A DNA stretch of 64,000 nucleotides from Streptomyces cavernicola (lineage in GTDB: Bacteria > Actinomycetota > Actinomycetes > Streptomycetales > Streptomycetaceae). A program made the position numbers and the translations under genes. Position 1 is the first letter of the stretch. Every line of letters begins with the position of its first letter. Positions 15,969 to 25,200 of the stretch are shown here, piece after piece. The notes below the pieces were generated by a model that did not search any database, was not told where the DNA came from, and saw nothing but the letters and a program-made list of their open reading frames with translations. Location: NCBI RefSeq assembly GCF_029968035.1, contig NZ_JASCIQ010000033.1:1-64000 (forward strand), in the 5' to 3' direction.

Positions 15969-16553
15969 TCAGGCCTGGACCGGTGGATCCGCGGGCAAGT
16001 ACGGGTCAAGCGGCGTCAGTTCGAGGTCCGACGGAAGCAGCGAGCCGACCCAGCAGTCGCGTCGCGTACCGCGGTGCAGGAGCGCGGCGCGAAGCGTGCC
16101 CTCCATGGTGAAGCCGGCGCGGATCGCCACCGCGCGTGAGGGCATGTTCCCCACCTCGGCGCGCCATTCCAGACGGTCGATCGCCGCGCGTGTGAACGAC
16201 CAGTGGGACAACGCGCGGAGCGCTTCGGTGACATGGCCGCGGCCGCGCTGCTCCTTCACCGACCAGAAACCCACCTCGGCCGCGCCCGCACCGCGCAGCA
16301 TGATCCCCATCACGGCCGCCAGAGTGCCCTCCGCGCGTGTGCGGACGGCGAACGTGTACTCCCTGTTGTCGCGCCACGCGTCCGGGGCGAAGCGCTGCGC
16401 GAAGTGCTCGGCGTGTTCGCGCTCATAAGGAGAGGGAACGGTCGTCCAGCGCTGGATGTCGGGGTCCTGGCAGGCGGCGTAGCAGTCCTCGGTGTCTTCG
16501 GGCCCGAGGGGACGCAAAAGCAGGCGCTCAGTGGTGAGTGTGACCGGTTCCAT
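15969..16553 (-). CDS. GNAT family N-acetyltransferase
   Basis: 194 residues of the RimJ/RimL type (Acetyltransf_3). It opens with the family's TLTTERLLLRPL and has the acetyl-CoA loop QRGRGHVTEALRALSHWSF followed by EVGNMPSRAVAIRAGF. The substrate could be a protein N terminus, an antibiotic or a small molecule and cannot be inferred. The ATG at 16553 begins the conserved fold; an upstream in-frame start at 16640 would add 29 residues without family support. It lies 30 bp upstream of the glycosylase gene and is probably co-transcribed, diverging from secA. Confidence 0.88.
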   Translation of the reverse strand: MEPVTLTTERLLLRPLGPEDTEDCYAACQDPDIQRWTTVPSPYEREHAEHFAQRFAPDAWRDNREYTFAVRTRAEGTLAAVMGIMLRGAGAAEVGFWSVKEQRGRGHVTEALRALSHWSFTRAAIDRLEWRAEVGNMPSRAVAIRAGFTMEGTLRAALLHRGTRRDCWVGSLLPSDLELTPLDPYLPADPPVQA

Positions 16554-16802
16554 CGGCCGATTCTCGACCGTTCCGAGAACAGGCGCCAGAACTTTTCCCG
16601 GCCGCATGGGCACCTGTCGGGACCTTGAAGCGTTCTCCAAGAGAATGGCGGGTGGCCTTCGTCACGACGACCCTCCCGAGCCGCAGGCGTCCTCGCTTAC
16701 GATGGCCGTTGCGGTGGGGTCCACCTGCTGTGCCCGAACCGCGACCGAATCCGGATAAGAAACCGACCGAGCCAGGCCCGACCGGCAAGGAGACCAACCC
16801 TC

Positions 16803-19649
16803 GTGTCCGTCTTCAACAAGCTCATGCGTGCAGGCGAAGGAAAGATCCTGCGCAAACTGCACCGCATCGCGGACCAGGTCAACTCCATCGAAGAGGACTT
16901 CGTCAACCTCTCCGACGCCGAGCTGCGCGCCCTCACGGACGAGTACAAAGAGCGCTACCAGGAGTGGGTCGACAGCGAAGGCAAGTCCGGTGACAGCCTT
17001 GACGACCTGCTGCCCGAGGCCTTCGCCACGGTCCGCGAGGCCGCCAAGCGCGTCCTGGGCCAGCGCCACTACGACGTGCAGCTGATGGGTGGCGCGGCGC
17101 TCCACCTCGGCTATGTCGCGGAGATGAAGACCGGTGAGGGCAAGACCCTCGTCGGCACGCTGCCGACGTACCTCAACGCCCTTTCGGGCAAGGGCGTTCA
17201 CCTGATCACGGTCAACGACTACCTGGCCGAGCGCGACTCCGAGATGATGGGCCGCGTCCACAAGTTCCTGGGCCTGTCCGTCGGCTGCATCATCGCCAAC
17301 ATGACGCCGGCCCAGCGCCGCGAGCAGTACACCTGCGACATCACCTACGGCACGAACAACGAGTTCGGCTTCGACTACCTCCGCGACAACATGGCCTGGT
17401 CGCAGGACGAACTCGTCCAGCGCGGCCACAACTTCGCGGTGGTCGACGAGGTTGACTCCATCCTCGTCGACGAGGCGCGTACGCCGCTGATCATCTCCGG
17501 CCCCGCCGACCAGGCCACCAAGTGGTACGGCGACTTCGCCAAGCTGGTCACCCGCCTGACCAAGGGCGAGGCGGGCAACCAGCTCAAGGGCATCGAGGAG
17601 ACCGGCGACTACGAGGTCGACGAGAAGAAGCGCACCGTCGCCATCCACGAGTCCGGCGTCCAGAAGGTCGAGGACTGGCTGGGCATCGACAACCTCTACG
17701 AGTCGGTGAACACCCCGCTCGTGGGTTACCTCAACAACGCCATCAAGGCGAAGGAACTCTTCAAGAAGGACAAGGACTACGTCGTCATCGACGGCGAGGT
17801 CATGATCGTCGACGAGCACACCGGCCGTATCCTCGCCGGCCGCCGCTACAACGAGGGCATGCACCAGGCGATCGAGGCGAAGGAAGGGGTGGACATCAAG
17901 GACGAGAACCAGACGCTCGCCACGATCACCCTGCAGAACTTCTTCCGCCTCTACGGCAAGCTCTCCGGAATGACCGGTACGGCCATGACGGAGGCCGCCG
18001 AGTTCCACCAGATCTACAAGCTGGGCGTCGTCCCGATCCCGACGAACCGGCCCATGCAGCGAGCCGACCAGTCGGACCTGATCTACCGCACGGAGAAGTC
18101 CAAGTTCGACGCGGTGGTCGACGACATCGCCGAGAAGCACGCCAAGGGCCAGCCGATCCTGGTGGGCACCACCTCGGTCGAGAAGTCCGAGTACCTCTCG
18201 CAGCAGCTCGCCAAGCGAGGCGTCCCGCACGAGGTGCTCAACGCCAAGCAGCACGACCGTGAGGCCACGATCGTCGCCCAGGCCGGCCGCAAGGGCGCCG
18301 TCACGGTCGCCACGAACATGGCCGGTCGCGGTACGGACATCAAGCTCGGCGGCAACCCCGACGACCTCGCCGAGGCCGAGCTGCGCCAGCACGGCCTCGA
18401 CCCCGAGGAGCACATCGAGGAGTGGGCCGCGGCCCTGCCCGCCGCCCTGGAGCGCGCCGAGGCGGCCGTCAAGGCGGAGCACGACGAGGTGAAGGACCTG
18501 GGCGGTCTGTACGTCCTGGGCACCGAGCGCCACGAGTCGCGCCGTATCGACAACCAGCTGCGCGGTCGTTCCGGCCGTCAGGGCGACCCCGGCGAGTCCC
18601 GCTTCTACCTCTCGCTCGGCGACGACCTGATGCGTCTCTTCAAGGCCGCGATGGTCGAGCGGGTCATGGCGATGGCCAACGTCCCGGACGACGTCCCGAT
18701 CGAGAACAAGATGGTCACGCGCGCCATCGCCTCGGCCCAGTCGCAGGTCGAGCAGCAGAACTTCGAGACGCGCAAGAACGTCCTCAAGTACGACGAGGTC
18801 CTGAACCGCCAGCGTGAGGTCATCTACGGCGAGCGCCGCCGCGTCCTGAAGGGCGAGGACCTGCACGAGCAGATCCGCCACTTCATGGACGACACGATCG
18901 ACGCGTACATCCAGGCGGAGTCCGCCGAGGGCTTCGCCGAGGAGTGGGACCTGGACCGCCTCTGGGGCGCGTTCAAGCAGCTCTACCCGGTGCAGGTCAC
19001 CATCGACGAGCTGGAGGACCTGGCCGGTGACCGCGCGGGTCTGACCGCCGAGTTCATCAGCGAGTCCATCAAGGAGGACATCCACGCGCAGTACGACGCG
19101 CGCGAGGAGCAGCTCGGCTCGGAGATCATGCGCGAGCTGGAGCGTCGCGTCGTGCTCTCGGTCCTCGACCGCAAGTGGCGCGAGCACCTCTACGAGATGG
19201 ACTACCTCCAGGAGGGCATCGGCCTGCGCGCGATGGCGCAGAAGGACCCGCTGGTCGAGTACCAGCGCGAGGGCTTCGACATGTTCACCGCGATGATGGA
19301 GGGCATCAAGGAGGAGTCCGTCGGCTACCTGTTCAACCTGGAGGTCCAGGTCGAGCAGCAGGTCGAGGAGGTCCCGGTCGAGGAGAAGGCGCCGTCCCTG
19401 GAGAAGGCTCCGGTCGAGGACGCGGTGCCCGCGGGCGCCGGGCGTCCGGAGATCCGTGCCAAGGGCCTCGAGGCCCCGCAGCGCCCGGACCGGCTGCACT
19501 TCTCGGCGCCGACGGTCGACGGCGAGGGCGGCGTCGTCGAGGGCGACTTCAGCAACGACGACGAGAACGGGGTGCGCTCGTCCACGGACGGCATGACGCG
19601 CGCCGAGCGCCGCAAGGCCCAGAAGGGCGGCCGCCGCCGCAAGAAGTGA
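16803..19649 (+). CDS. secA: Protein translocase ATPase SecA
   Basis: 948 residues. SecA drives preprotein export through SecYEG by ATP hydrolysis. Walker A MKTGEGKT is at 108-115, the DEVD-type Walker B in [18 protein letters not shown] near 210, and the second ATPase half carries the [18 protein letters not shown] arginine-finger region. The C terminus ends in a Lys/Arg-rich tail and lacks the cysteine-containing SEC-C zinc motif, as I recall for other Streptomyces SecA. The GTG start has AAGGAG ten bases upstream. A large antisense open frame across it is a GC shadow. Confidence 0.98.
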   Translation: MSVFNKLMRAGEGKILRKLHRIADQVNSIEEDFVNLSDAELRALTDEYKERYQEWVDSEGKSGDSLDDLLPEAFATVREAAKRVLGQRHYDVQLMGGAALHLGYVAEMKTGEGKTLVGTLPTYLNALSGKGVHLITVNDYLAERDSEMMGRVHKFLGLSVGCIIANMTPAQRREQYTCDITYGTNNEFGFDYLRDNMAWSQDELVQRGHNFAVVDEVDSILVDEARTPLIISGPADQATKWYGDFAKLVTRLTKGEAGNQLKGIEETGDYEVDEKKRTVAIHESGVQKVEDWLGIDNLYESVNTPLVGYLNNAIKAKELFKKDKDYVVIDGEVMIVDEHTGRILAGRRYNEGMHQAIEAKEGVDIKDENQTLATITLQNFFRLYGKLSGMTGTAMTEAAEFHQIYKLGVVPIPTNRPMQRADQSDLIYRTEKSKFDAVVDDIAEKHAKGQPILVGTTSVEKSEYLSQQLAKRGVPHEVLNAKQHDREATIVAQAGRKGAVTVATNMAGRGTDIKLGGNPDDLAEAELRQHGLDPEEHIEEWAAALPAALERAEAAVKAEHDEVKDLGGLYVLGTERHESRRIDNQLRGRSGRQGDPGESRFYLSLGDDLMRLFKAAMVERVMAMANVPDDVPIENKMVTRAIASAQSQVEQQNFETRKNVLKYDEVLNRQREVIYGERRRVLKGEDLHEQIRHFMDDTIDAYIQAESAEGFAEEWDLDRLWGAFKQLYPVQVTIDELEDLAGDRAGLTAEFISESIKEDIHAQYDAREEQLGSEIMRELERRVVLSVLDRKWREHLYEMDYLQEGIGLRAMAQKDPLVEYQREGFDMFTAMMEGIKEESVGYLFNLEVQVEQQVEEVPVEEKAPSLEKAPVEDAVPAGAGRPEIRAKGLEAPQRPDRLHFSAPTVDGEGGVVEGDFSNDDENGVRSSTDGMTRAERRKAQKGGRRRKK

Positions 19650-19680
19650 GGCGGGACGGCACATAGTGCGTACGTCGTAG

Positions 19681-19716
19681 GGGCCGGGGCTCAGCGGATG
19701 CTGGGCTCCGGCCCCG
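19681..19716 (+). terminator. secA terminator
   Basis: A 16-bp stem (two G-U pairs) with a GGAT tetraloop is followed by GCGTTTTT, a true intrinsic terminator. It begins 32 bp after the secA stop and separates it from the convergent Rv3235-family gene. Confidence 0.9.
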
Positions 19717-19769
19717 CGTTTTTGGGCCCTCTCCGGCCCTTCTGGCCCGCTCCGGGCCCCCTCAGGGCC

Positions 19770-20258
19770 TCAGGCCGGCTGGCGCTCCCCGCCGAGCTCC
19801 ACGGCGGCGCAGCGCCAGCGGAGGTCGACGCCGCGCTCCAGGCGGAACGCCATCGCCCGCACCTGGTCGCCGGCGCCGATGCAGGCGCTGGCCTCGACCA
19901 CACCCGGGCTGAGCGGCAGCGCCCGGCAGGTGCGGACGACGGGGCGCGGCCCCTGCGCCTGGAACGGCGCGTGCGGGGCGAGCTCGACGAGTTGCTGGTA
20001 GCCGCGGCCGACGGTGTGGTTGAGCATCCAGTGCACGGGCCGGTCGCCGCTCAGCACGGCAAGGAGCCGCTCGGCGAACAGCTCGTGCGGCTTGAACCGC
20101 CTCCGCTGCGCCGGTACGGCGGCGGGCCTGCGCTGGTCGCGCCGGTTGCCGGGCCTGGTCAAGGCCCGAGCGCCGGGGCCGGAGCCGCCGTTGGTCCGCG
20201 AGCGGCCGGGGCCCCTGGAACCCTTGGATCCGCCTGAGTCGCTGTGCGTGAAGTCCAT
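19770..20258 (-). CDS. Rv3235 family protein
   Basis: 162 residues. The first ~50 are Gly/Ser/Arg-rich and probably disordered. The conserved part follows: HELFAERLLAVLSGDRPVHW, then a region ending CRALPLSPGVVEASACI and FRLERGVDLRWRC. This matches the actinobacterial Rv3235 family, found beside secA in mycobacteria as well. Function unknown; no catalytic residues are evident and no signal peptide is present. Confidence 0.85.
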   Translation of the reverse strand: MDFTHSDSGGSKGSRGPGRSRTNGGSGPGARALTRPGNRRDQRRPAAVPAQRRRFKPHELFAERLLAVLSGDRPVHWMLNHTVGRGYQQLVELAPHAPFQAQGPRPVVRTCRALPLSPGVVEASACIGAGDQVRAMAFRLERGVDLRWRCAAVELGGERQPA

Positions 20259-20555
20259 GATCTTTTCCCCGTATCTGCTGGGCCCGGGATGGCTACCGGG
20301 CAGTAGCTACGAGAGTTCTTGTACGGGTGCGGACCCCGGTCGCGCAACGTGGCGTCACGCTCCGTGAAGCCCCGGCAAAAGATCACCTATCAGGGTGAGA
20401 GGCCAAGGGGCGCCTGGGCTCGGAGCCGTTCATTCCGGTGACATTCCAGACGTAAGGGATGGTCGGCGGCCTCGGAGGAGCCCCTCGATAGGGGACGTCC
20501 GGCACGTATCCTGAGGGTCTTCGAACCCACACCGACGACGAAGAAAGCGGCGGCC

Positions 20556-21062
20556 ATGCGCGTCTACGTACCCCTGACCCTTCCCGGGCTCGCCGAGGCG
20601 CACAAGGCGGGAGAGCTGGGGCCCGGCCCGCTGACGGCCTACGCCGTGACGCCCGCGCTGCGCGAGTGGTACGTCTCGGACGACATCGAGGAGCTGGAGT
20701 ACGCGGCGCTGAACCGGGCCGCGTCCGCCTCGCTGCGGATGCTGGCCGGGAACGCCGCGGCCGCGCGCCGCCGGGTCGTCGTGGCCGTGGACGTGGCGGA
20801 CTCCGAGGCGACCGTGGACCCGGACCGCGGCCTCACCGTCAGCACGCTCGGAGAGGTGCGCCTGGCGCGGGCCGTGCCCCTGGCGAAGGCGGCCGCGGTG
20901 CACGTCGACTCCGGCGACGCCGAGGCCGACGTACGGGCCGCGGCGGACGCCCTCGGCGCGGCGGACCAGGGCGACGACGACGCCCAGTTCACCGTCGACG
21001 GCGCGGAGGACCACGAGCTGCTGTGGTTCGCGACGCAGGAGATCCCGAACCTGGTGGAGTGA
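20556..21062 (+). CDS. DUF6912 family protein
   Basis: 168 residues beginning MRVYVPLTLPGLAEA, the conserved start of a small actinobacterial cytoplasmic family without known function. It is Ala/Glu-rich with no membrane segment and no recognisable active site; the end HELLWFATQEIPNLVE is also conserved as I recall. GAAGAAAG lies before the ATG, and a TATCCT at 20507-20512 could be the -10. It is encoded 100 bp upstream of the HAD gene, possibly on the same transcript. Confidence 0.82.
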   Translation: MRVYVPLTLPGLAEAHKAGELGPGPLTAYAVTPALREWYVSDDIEELEYAALNRAASASLRMLAGNAAAARRRVVVAVDVADSEATVDPDRGLTVSTLGEVRLARAVPLAKAAAVHVDSGDAEADVRAAADALGAADQGDDDAQFTVDGAEDHELLWFATQEIPNLVE

Positions 21063-21113
21063 GCGAGCCCGGCCACCGCCTCTGGGCAGCCTCTGACCAG
21101 GTGTTCTGTCGAG

Positions 21114-21122
21114 TTATCCACA
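21114..21122 (+). promoter_or_regulatory. DnaA-box-like TTATCCACA upstream of the HAD gene
   Basis: A second perfect TTATCCACA, in the same 14-base context GAGTTATCCACAGG seen at 11692-11705. It lies 42 bp before the HAD start, nearly the same distance as the first copy has to its gene. Confidence 0.45.
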
Positions 21123-21163
21123 GGCTCGGAGGCGGATCTCGTCCGACGGGTACCGTCTTGGGC

Positions 21164-21832
21164 ATGGGGAAGCAGCAAGCACCGCACATCGTCTGGGACT
21201 GGAACGGCACGCTGTTCCACGACATCGACGTGGTCATCAAGGCCACGAACGCCTCGTTCGAGGAGATCGGCCTGCCACCGATCACCCTCGAGCGGTACCG
21301 CGAGCTGTACTGCGTGCCGGTGCCGCGCTTCTACGAGCGGCTCATGGGCCGTATGCCCACCGAGGAGGAGTGGGAGGTCATGGACGGGACCTTCCACCGG
21401 CACTACTGGTCCCTGGCGGAAGGCGCCGCTCTCGCCGACGGGGCGGGCGAGCTGCTCGCCGACTGGCAGGCCGCAGGACTCACGCAGTCGATGTGCTCCC
21501 TCGCCCCGCACGACCGCCTGCTGCCGATAGTGCGGACGCACGGCATCGAGCACCACTTCATACGCGTCGACGGGCGCGTGGGTAACTCGACCTCCGGCAA
21601 GGCCGAGCACATGGAGCGGCACGTCGCGGCGCTGGCCTCGACCGTCGACCCGGCCCGCACGGTCGTGATCGGGGACGCGGTGGACGACGCGGTGGCCGCG
21701 GCGCACGTGGGGGCGCTCGCGGTGCTGTACACCGGTGGCTCGCACAGCCGCGCCAGCCTCGCCGAGGCGGGCGTCCCGGTCGTGGACACGCTCGCGGAGG
21801 CGGTCACGGAGGCCACCCGGCTCGCGGCCTGA
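21164..21832 (+). CDS. HAD superfamily hydrolase
   Basis: 222 residues of the phosphoglycolate phosphatase-like HAD group. Motif I reads WDWNGTLFHD (nucleophile Asp12), motif III has the GKAEH lysine and motif IV is VVIGDAVDDAVAA. The second Asp of the usual DxD in motif I is Asn14, a change known in some HAD families and relevant to which substrate it can handle. It may be a sugar phosphate or nucleotide phosphatase. The ATG at 21164 starts the fold; the open frame upstream is antisense-type noise over the DUF6912 gene. Confidence 0.88.
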   Translation: MGKQQAPHIVWDWNGTLFHDIDVVIKATNASFEEIGLPPITLERYRELYCVPVPRFYERLMGRMPTEEEWEVMDGTFHRHYWSLAEGAALADGAGELLADWQAAGLTQSMCSLAPHDRLLPIVRTHGIEHHFIRVDGRVGNSTSGKAEHMERHVAALASTVDPARTVVIGDAVDDAVAAAHVGALAVLYTGGSHSRASLAEAGVPVVDTLAEAVTEATRLAA

Positions 21833-22235
21833 CGGCGGAGCCTGGGGGTGGCACGAGGGCGGACGCACGAATCAGTGAGTGTTGTCCCTGTCCAGAGTGT
21901 CAAAGTAACGGCAGTTCTTTTGTACACATACAGCCCGTGACGTGGCCCCGGTGCGGGGAGATAGCCTGGACCCGTGATCAGCGCGATATCCCTCGGGGGC
22001 AATGCCGCCCCCGGCCCGTGCCCGGTACGTCGGCGTGCTCGGGCGATCTTCGCGCTTCGGATTCTGGGCACGCAGACGAAAACGGTCGAGACGGCCCCCG
22101 TCACATCTCATCAAGGCATAGCGTCGACCTGGACCGGCAATGCCGAGTCCCGGCGTGGTGCGCTTGCCCGCCACTCCGGCGTAAAAATCACTTCCTTCAA
22201 CGTCACGCAACGGCGCGCGACAGGAGCCAGAGGAC
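21833..22235 (+). promoter_or_regulatory. Leader region of the glutamate dehydrogenase gene
   Basis: 403 bp without an assured gene. GTGACG (21937-21942) and TAGCCT (21962-21967) with a 19-base spacer form a plausible promoter; a start six bases later falls on a GTG at 21974. That GTG could begin a leaderless 107-codon frame (MISAISLGGNAAP...) that runs out of frame over the dehydrogenase start to 22297. Otherwise the dehydrogenase mRNA has a 262-base leader. I cannot tell these apart from sequence. Confidence 0.4.
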
Positions 22236-25200
22236 ATGCAGACCAAGCTGGACGAAGCAAAGGCCGAGCTGCTCGCACGGGCCGCCCGGGTAGCTGAGAA
22301 CAGCCCGGCCGGGGGGCAACTTCCGACAGGGGCCAACACCGGAGACCGTCCCGACGAGGACACGGTGTTCTCCTACCTCCAGCGCTACTACCTGCACACC
22401 GCGCCAGAGGACCTCGCCGACCGCGACCCGGTCGACGTCTTCGGCGCAGCGTTCTCGCACTACCGCCTCGCGGAGGAGCGCCCGCAGGGCACCGCCAACG
22501 TCCGGGTGCACACCCCGACGGTGGAGGAGAACGGCTGGACGTGCTCGCACTCCGTCGTCGAGGTCGTCACCGACGACATGCCCTTCCTGGTCGACTCGGT
22601 CACCAACGAGCTGTCCCGCCAGGGCCGCGGCATCCACGTCGTGATCCACCCGCAGGTCGTCGTCCGCCGCGACCTCACCGGCAAGCTCATCGAGGTGCTC
22701 CCGGCCGGTGCGCCCGCCGACGCGCACGACACGCTCACCGAGTCCTGGATCCACGTGGAGATGGACCGGGAGACGGACCGGGCCGACCTCAAGCAGATCA
22801 CCAACGACCTCCTCCGCGTCCTGTCCGACGCCCGCGAGGCCGTCGAGGACTGGGACAAGATGCGCGACTCCGCGCTGCGCATCGCCGACGAGCTGCCCAG
22901 CGAGCCGACCGCCGACGACCTGCAGAACCAGGAGGTCGAAGAGGCCCGCGAGCTGCTCCGGTGGCTGGCCGCGGACCACTTCACCTTCCTCGGCTACCGC
23001 GAGTACGAGCTGAACGAGGACGACTCGCTCGGCGCCGTCCCCGGCACCGGCCTCGGCATCCTGCGCTCCGACCCGCAGCACAGTGGCGATGACGTGCACG
23101 GCCACCCCGTCAGCCCGTCCTTCAACCGGCTGCCCGCCGACGCCCGCGCCAAGGCCCGCGAGCACAAGCTGCTCGTCCTGACCAAAGCCAACAGCCGCGC
23201 CACGGTCCACCGCCCCAGCTACCTCGACTACGTCGGCGTGAAGAAGTTCGACGCCGAGGGCAACGTCGTCGGCGAGCGCCGCTTCCTCGGCCTGTTCTCC
23301 AGCGCCGCGTACACCGAGTCCGTGCGCCGCGTGCCGGTGATCCGCCGCAAGGTCGCCGAGGTCCTCAAGGGCGCCGGCTTCTCGCCCAACAGCCACGACG
23401 GCCGTGACCTGCTGCAGATCCTCGAGACGTACCCGCGTGACGAGCTGTTCCAGACCCCGGTCGACGAGCTGCGCTCCATCGTCACGTCCGTCCTCTACCT
23501 GCAGGAGCGCCGCCGGCTGCGGCTGTACCTGCGCAAGGACGAGTACGGGCGCTACTATTCGGCGCTCGTCTACCTGCCCCGGGACCGTTACACCACGGGT
23601 GTGCGGCTGCGGATCATCGACATCCTGAAGGAGGAGCTCGGCGGCACCAGCGTCGACTTCACCGCCTGGAACACCGAGTCGATCCTCTCCCGGCTGCACT
23701 TCGTCGTCCGCGTCGCGCCCGGCACCGAGCTGCCGCAGCTGTCCGACGCCGACAAGGAGCGCATCGAGACCCGCCTCGTCGAGGCCGCGCGCTCCTGGGC
23801 CGACGGCTTCGCGGAGGCGCTGACCGCCGAGTGCGGTGAGGAGCGCGCCGCCGAGCTGCTGCGCCGCTACAGCAACGCCTTCCAGGAGGGCTACAAGGCC
23901 GACCACACGCCGCGGTCCGCCGTCGCCGACCTGGTGCGCGTCGAGCAACTCACCCACGGCCCCGAGGACTTCGAGCTCTCGCTCTACGAGCCCGTGGGCG
24001 CGGGCCCCGGCGAGCGGCGCTTCAAGATCTACCGCGCCGGCGGCCAGGTCTCCCTCTCCGCGGTCCTTCCCGTGCTGCAGCGCCTGGGCTGCGAGGTCGT
24101 CGACGAGCGGCCGTACGAGCTGCGCGCCAGCGACGGCTCCACCGCGTGGATCTACGACTTCGGTCTGCGCATGCCCAAGGCCGCCGGCAACGGCGACTAC
24201 CTGGCGGACGACGCCCGCGAGCGGTTCCAGGAGGCCTTCGCCGCCGTCTGGACCGGGCTCGCCGAGAACGACGGCTTCAACTCCCTCGTCCTGGGCGCCG
24301 GGCTGACCTGGCGGCAGGCGATGGTGCTGCGCGCGTACGCCAAGTACCTGCGCCAGGCGGGCGCCACGTTCAGCCAGGACTACATGGAGGACACCCTCCG
24401 TACCAACGTCCACACCACGCGCCTCCTGGTGAGCCTCTTCGAGGCGCGGATGTCGCCGGACCGGCAGCGGGCCGGCACCGAGCTGATCGACGGCCTCCTC
24501 GAGGAGCTGGACGGCGCGCTCGACCAGGTCGCGTCGCTCGACGAGGACCGGATCCTGCGGTCCTTCCTCACCGTCATCAAGGCGACCCTGCGCACCAACT
24601 TCTTCCAGGAGGCGGAGGGCGGCAAGCCGCACGCTTACGTCTCCATGAAGCTCGACCCGCAGGCGATCCCGGACCTGCCGGAGCCCCGTCCCGCCTTCGA
24701 GATCTGGGTGTACTCGCCCCGCGTCGAGGGTGTGCACCTGCGCTTCGGCAAGGTCGCGCGCGGTGGTCTGCGCTGGTCGGACCGCCGTGAGGACTTCCGT
24801 ACGGAGATCCTCGGCCTGGTGAAGGCGCAGATGGTGAAGAACACCGTCATCGTGCCGGTCGGCGCCAAGGGCGGCTTCGTCGCCAAGCAGCTGCCCGACC
24901 CGAGCGTGGACCGGGACGCGTGGCTCGCCGAGGGCATCGCCTCGTACAAGACGTTCATCTCGGCGCTGCTCGACATTACCGACAACATGGTCGCGGGCGA
25001 GGTCGTGCCGCCCTTCGACGTGGTGCGGCACGACGGCGAGGACACCTACCTCGTGGTCGCCGCCGACAAGGGCACGGCGACGTTCTCGGACATCGCCAAC
25101 CAGGTCGCGGAGTCGTACAACTTCTGGCTGGGCGACGCGTTCGCGTCCGGTGGCTCGGCCGGTTACGACCACAAGGGCATGGGCATCACCGCGCGCGGCG

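Noticed and set aside
16662-19664. 1000-codon antisense frame across secA
   Set aside because: It is mirror codon bias of secA with Leu/Asp/Val/Glu-rich composition. No domain is visible.
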